A stretch of 64,000 nt of DNA, taken from assembly GCA_009711805.1 (NCBI GenBank), contig VEMX01000012.1, positions 1-64,000 on the forward strand, in the 5' to 3' direction. This document shows positions 60,859-64,000 of the stretch, piece after piece. The notes under the pieces were generated by a model. It did not search any database. It had not been told where the DNA came from and worked only from the letters and a program-made list of their open reading frames with translations. The stretch is from Balneolaceae bacterium (GTDB lineage: Bacteria > Bacteroidota > Rhodothermia > Balneolales > Balneolaceae). Every line of letters starts with the position of its first letter. Position 1 is the stretch's first letter. Position numbers and translations under genes: made by a program.

Positions 60859-62448
60859 TCAGGAAAGAGAAATATACCGGATGTTTGTAATTCCCTCCAG
60901 AGCATGGACTTTCTCCAGTTCTTCTTTGCTTAGATGTTTATCAACAGAAACGGCGGTAATCGCATCTGAGCCTTTTTCGGTCCGGCCCAAGCTCAGAGCT
61001 GCAATATTTACTCCCAGATCTGCGAGCGCTCCACTAACCGATGCCAGCATACCCGGCTTATCTACATTCTGATACATAATGATATCCCCTTCCAGCAGCA
61101 GTTCAATACCATAGCCGTTAATTTCAACAATGCGGTAATCTCCTTCACCAAATACCGCCGCCGATATGGTTTCATATTCCCCTCCTTTCGAGAGTTTTAC
61201 TGTTATCAAGTCGCTGAATGTTTTGCTTTTGGAGGCCGTTACTTCCCGGATATCAAATCCGCGTTCGTCGGCATATACCCGGGCATTAATCAGGTTAATA
61301 GCATCATCTACATATTCACCCAGCATACCTTTTAAAATACCATCGGTGAGCACTTCAGAATATTTAGCACAATCTCCGGTGTACTCAAATTCAAAACTAT
61401 TGGCGTGTTCGGGAGAGAGTTGTACAGTCATCTTCCCCAGTTTTTCGGCCAGGGCCAAATACGGCTGTACATCCTGATTGGTAAGCAGAGCTATAGACTT
61501 ACCGTTAAGACTGCCTTTAAAGCTTCTATTCTCAAGGGCGTCGGTAAGCTGGGTAGCAATATGGCGGGCTACTTTCTCCTGGGCTTCTTCGGTTGAAGCT
61601 CCGAGGTGTGGGGTACATACAATTTGGTGATGCTTTAAATACTCATATACTTCTTCTGTTGGAGGTTCCTGGCTGTACACATCTACTGCAATACCTGAAA
61701 CAATTCCACTTTCGAGCAATTCGGGCAGATCCGCTTCTTCATAAATCCCTCCTCTTGCGCAATTGATCAGCCGAACTCCTTTCTTCAGTTTCTCAGCATT
61801 TTTCAGAGAAATTAGTCCCTTTGTTTTTTCCGTTAAAGGCGTGTGAACTGTAATATAATCTGACTGTCCCAACAAGTCGTCCAGTTCAACCAGTTTCACA
61901 CCCAGCTCCTGGGCATGTTCGTGGGTTGAAAACGGATCATAGGCAATCAAATCCATTCCAAAGACACTCATACGCTGAGCCACTTCAGATCCAATCTTGC
62001 CCAAGCCAACAATACCGAGTGTTTTACTATGTACTTCGGTACCCATATAGCTTTTTCGGTCCCAGCCTCCACTTTTAACCTTGGCTACAGCCTTAGGTAT
62101 ATTCCTGGAAAGAGCCAGTATTAATCCACAGGTATGTTCAGCGGTAGAAATGGTATTCCCATCCGGGGTATTCATTACCAGTACCCCTTTTGCTGTTGCG
62201 GCTTTAATATCAATGTTATCTACACCCACACCGGCGCGGCCTATTACTTTCAGCTTATCTGCTTTTTCCAGTAATTCGGTTGTTATAGTGGTTCCGCTCC
62301 TTACCACCATTCCGTCGTATTCAGCTATAGTATCATATAATTCTTCAGTAGTAAGTTTAGCCGGAACATCTGCCTGTACCCCTCTTTCAGCAAATACCTC
62401 CGCGCAAACCGGGTCTACATTGTCGAGTAATAAAACTTTAAATGACAT
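60859..62448 (-). CDS. serA: D-3-phosphoglycerate dehydrogenase
   Basis: 529 residues, the long form with a C-terminal regulatory part. NAD-binding GLGKIGSEVAQRM, catalytic Arg in NCARGGIYEE, catalytic Glu in the following strand, and His in CTPHLGAST. Residues about 315-450 form the allosteric substrate binding domain and the last about 75 an ACT domain (NVDKPGMLASVSGALADLGV). First step of serine biosynthesis, with product inhibition by serine inferred from the ACT domain. Confidence 0.97.
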   Translation of the reverse strand: MSFKVLLLDNVDPVCAEVFAERGVQADVPAKLTTEELYDTIAEYDGMVVRSGTTITTELLEKADKLKVIGRAGVGVDNIDIKAATAKGVLVMNTPDGNTISTAEHTCGLILALSRNIPKAVAKVKSGGWDRKSYMGTEVHSKTLGIVGLGKIGSEVAQRMSVFGMDLIAYDPFSTHEHAQELGVKLVELDDLLGQSDYITVHTPLTEKTKGLISLKNAEKLKKGVRLINCARGGIYEEADLPELLESGIVSGIAVDVYSQEPPTEEVYEYLKHHQIVCTPHLGASTEEAQEKVARHIATQLTDALENRSFKGSLNGKSIALLTNQDVQPYLALAEKLGKMTVQLSPEHANSFEFEYTGDCAKYSEVLTDGILKGMLGEYVDDAINLINARVYADERGFDIREVTASKSKTFSDLITVKLSKGGEYETISAAVFGEGDYRIVEINGYGIELLLEGDIIMYQNVDKPGMLASVSGALADLGVNIAALSLGRTEKGSDAITAVSVDKHLSKEELEKVHALEGITNIRYISLS

Positions 62449-62487
62449 TTTTAGATCGATTTAAACAATTTTGTATTGGATGTTTAG

Positions 62488-63075
62488 TTATTGGGTAAAT
62501 TCAGTAATTAGCTGTTTAATTTCATCAAGCCCTTCCCGCGAATCGGCTGAATACGCCAGGATTGGCACTTCAATATTCATTTCATCTAATATTCGTTTAA
62601 CCTCTGCTTTAGATTGATTGACTTTATTTTTGGATATCTTATCCGATTTTGAAAGTAACACTGCAAAAGGTTTTCGGTTTGATCCCATCCAATAAAAGAA
62701 ATCCTGATCCAGTGCTGTGGGTTTATGACGTGCATCTACCACCGAGAGTATGAGCCTTAAAGACGCTCTTTCCAACAAATACTTTCTGATACTCCGGCCC
62801 CATCGTTCCCTTTCCTTTTTGGGGACTTTGGCATATCCGTAGCCTGGCAAATCAACAAAATAGAGCTCTTCCCCTATTTGGTAGTAATTCATTTGTTGGG
62901 TTTTTCCGGGTACGTTAGAGGTACGAGCTAGTTTTTTTTTATTCAGCAACCTGTTGATGAGCGATGACTTTCCCACATTAGATCGCCCTGCGAAACAAAC
63001 CTCCGGCAAACTACTTCCCGGACATTCCTCGAGCTTAGTGGCACTGGTGATAAACTTGGTGGGAGCGTTGAACAT
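62488..63075 (-). CDS. engB: ribosome biogenesis GTPase EngB/YsxC
   Basis: 195 residues. G1 GRSNVGKSSLINRLL, G2-like TSNVPGKTQQMNYYQ, G3 VDLPGYGYAKVPKKERERWG (diagnostic for EngB), G4 LSKSDKISKNK and G5-like YSADSREG. It is needed for large-subunit assembly. The ATG overlaps the purF stop (TAATG), so purF and engB are translationally coupled. Confidence 0.96.
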   Translation of the reverse strand: MFNAPTKFITSATKLEECPGSSLPEVCFAGRSNVGKSSLINRLLNKKKLARTSNVPGKTQQMNYYQIGEELYFVDLPGYGYAKVPKKERERWGRSIRKYLLERASLRLILSVVDARHKPTALDQDFFYWMGSNRKPFAVLLSKSDKISKNKVNQSKAEVKRILDEMNIEVPILAYSADSREGLDEIKQLITEFTQ

Positions 63076-64000
63076 TAAACTAATTCGTTATCCTCCTTTT
63101 CAACTCCGAAATTAACCGGAACTGGATAATTTGCCGTAAAACAGGCTGTACAATAGTCGTGCCCGGATGGGTTGGCTTCCTTCACTGCACTTACAAGTCC
63201 ATCCGCAGACAGGTACCTGAGACTGTCTACTCCAATTTCGTTGGCCATTCTCCCAATATCCCGATCAAACTTATTGGCTATTAATTCTTCCGGTGTGGGA
63301 AAATCCATTCCATAATAACATGGACTTATGATGGGGGGAGAACTCACTAAAAAGTGTATCTCAGCAGGATTACAAGCCCGTATCATATCAACTAAATAGC
63401 GGGAGGTGGTACCTCTCACAATAGAGTCATCTACAATGATAATGGTTCTTCCTTCAATTACCCCCCGAACCGGGTTGAATTTGGTACGCACTTTTTGTTC
63501 CCGCGACTTCTGCCCCGGTGATATAAACGTTCGGCCTACATAGTGATTTCGGATAAGCCCAATATCGTATTTGCAGTCGAAGCCCATTTTTTGACATTCC
63601 CGGGCATAGCCGATGGCTGCTGTATTACTGGAATCCGGAACCGATACTACCACCGGCTTTTTATCAGAGGGGCTATTTTTAGCAACTTCATTAACCGGAT
63701 GTTCTTTAGCCAGCTGTTTCCCCAATTTTCGGCGTACTTTGTCAACCATCTCCCCAAAAATCATGCTATCCGGGCGAGAGAAATATACATACTCAAAAAT
63801 GCACTGACTGGTTGATGTACCCTCCTGAGGTTCTATGAAATAGGACTTGGGTTCATCGGCCTCGGTAGCTTTCTGATCAATTACAATAACTTCGCCAGGC
63901 TCAACATCCCGAATGTATTTTGCTCCGTTTATATCAAAAGCACAGGTTTCACTGGCTACACAAAAGGCACCATCAATTTTACCCAGCGCCAGAGGTCTGA
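63075..64000 (-). CDS. purF: amidophosphoribosyltransferase, 5' part outside the window
   Basis: About 308 residues of the C-terminal part, reading continuously from the window edge: RPLALGKIDGAFCVASETCA, then DINGAKYIRDVEPGEVIVID, then YVYFSRPDSMI. The PRPP-binding loop is IIIVDDSIVRGTTSRYLVDM and the region GMDFPTPEELIANKFD is also conserved. The N-terminal glutaminase domain and its catalytic Cys are off the window. The enzyme commits PRPP to purine synthesis. The MIFGEM methionine at 63762-63764 is internal, not a start. Confidence 0.95.
   Translation of the reverse strand, partial: RPLALGKIDGAFCVASETCAFDINGAKYIRDVEPGEVIVIDQKATEADEPKSYFIEPQEGTSTSQCIFEYVYFSRPDSMIFGEMVDKVRRKLGKQLAKEHPVNEVAKNSPSDKKPVVVSVPDSSNTAAIGYARECQKMGFDCKYDIGLIRNHYVGRTFISPGQKSREQKVRTKFNPVRGVIEGRTIIIVDDSIVRGTTSRYLVDMIRACNPAEIHFLVSSPPIISPCYYGMDFPTPEELIANKFDRDIGRMANEIGVDSLRYLSADGLVSAVKEANPSGHDYCTACFTANYPVPVNFGVEKEDNELV

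Noticed and set aside
63075-63764. Complete 229-residue phosphoribosyltransferase starting at MIFGEM
   Set aside because: The reading frame continues without stop to the window edge with purF sequence, so the methionine is internal.

Overview
This 64 kb window is ordinary bacterial chromosome, most likely from a member of the Balneolota/Rhodothermota side of the Bacteroidota (Balneola or Gracilimonas-like). The lineage is inferred from a type IX secretion C-terminal tail on a secreted protein, a SusC-like TonB receptor with a carboxypeptidase-like N-terminal domain, DUF4175 and DUF5687 proteins, a YtxJ-like bacillithiol-type protein, and several promoters with the Bacteroidota-type -7 element TAnnTTTG (three carry exactly TATCTTTG). 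I saw no rRNA, tRNA, CRISPR array or intact transposase.

Layout. 1-720: the end of a 236-bp inverted-repeat element, a gene-free stretch with paired hairpins, and the remnant of an IS110-like transposase. 759-3617: an orphan HisKA_2-type kinase with a decayed ATP-binding domain, a small membrane protein, DoxX and a terminator. 3672-5033 (minus): FolE2 and a PTPS-like enzyme. 5546-10365 (minus): TonB receptor plus T9SS-secreted partner, with promoter and terminator. 10460-15813 (minus): ftsH, thiL and an ExbB/small membrane protein/ExbD/ExbD energising cluster. 15982-21502 (minus): a very large predicted outer-membrane protein and DsbD. 21657-22888 (minus): rpsF-rpsR-rplI with its promoter. 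23051-24692: an AlbA_2/HATPase/HTH protein with an 11-bp tandem array against its stop codon and a palindrome upstream. 24779-30278 (minus): nuoL-nuoM-pterin dehydratase-nuoN without the rest of complex I.

30436-33046 (plus): NhaD antiporter and an Omp85-type barrel whose signal peptide is encoded by a perfect terminator hairpin. 33047-33730: gene-free, with a truncated copy of the inverted-repeat element. 33731-39611 (plus): HemN, an MBL-fold hydrolase and a large coiled-coil DUF4175 protein. 39626-41393 (minus): HAD phosphatase and VWA protein. 41560-47815 (plus): PgpH c-di-AMP phosphodiesterase, XerD-type recombinase, gamma-glutamyltransferase and MtnA. 47816-48721: a decayed HEPN/MNT (HepT/MntA) toxin-antitoxin pair beside an inverted repeat. 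48787-57608: mostly small accessory genes (YtxJ, UPF0173, lipoprotein, WYL regulator, DinB, HMA-like, DUF5687 plus ABC ATPase, YdeI-like, AraC-type, divergent ClpP, S1/P1 nuclease). 57651-57886: the only full copy of the inverted-repeat element. 57958-64000 (minus): M14 carboxypeptidase, RuBisCO-like protein, serA, engB and a partial purF.

Genes that plausibly work together: FolE2, PTPS and the pterin dehydratase (tetrahydropterin synthesis and recycling); MtnA and the RuBisCO-like protein (methylthioadenosine salvage); NuoLMN and NhaD (cation and proton movement); ExbB/ExbD and the TonB receptor. No clear new defence or mobile system is present. The best leads are the MITE-like element, the split complex I operon with a pterin enzyme inside, the RuBisCO-like protein plus MtnA, the 11-bp array, and the terminator inside a signal-peptide coding region.
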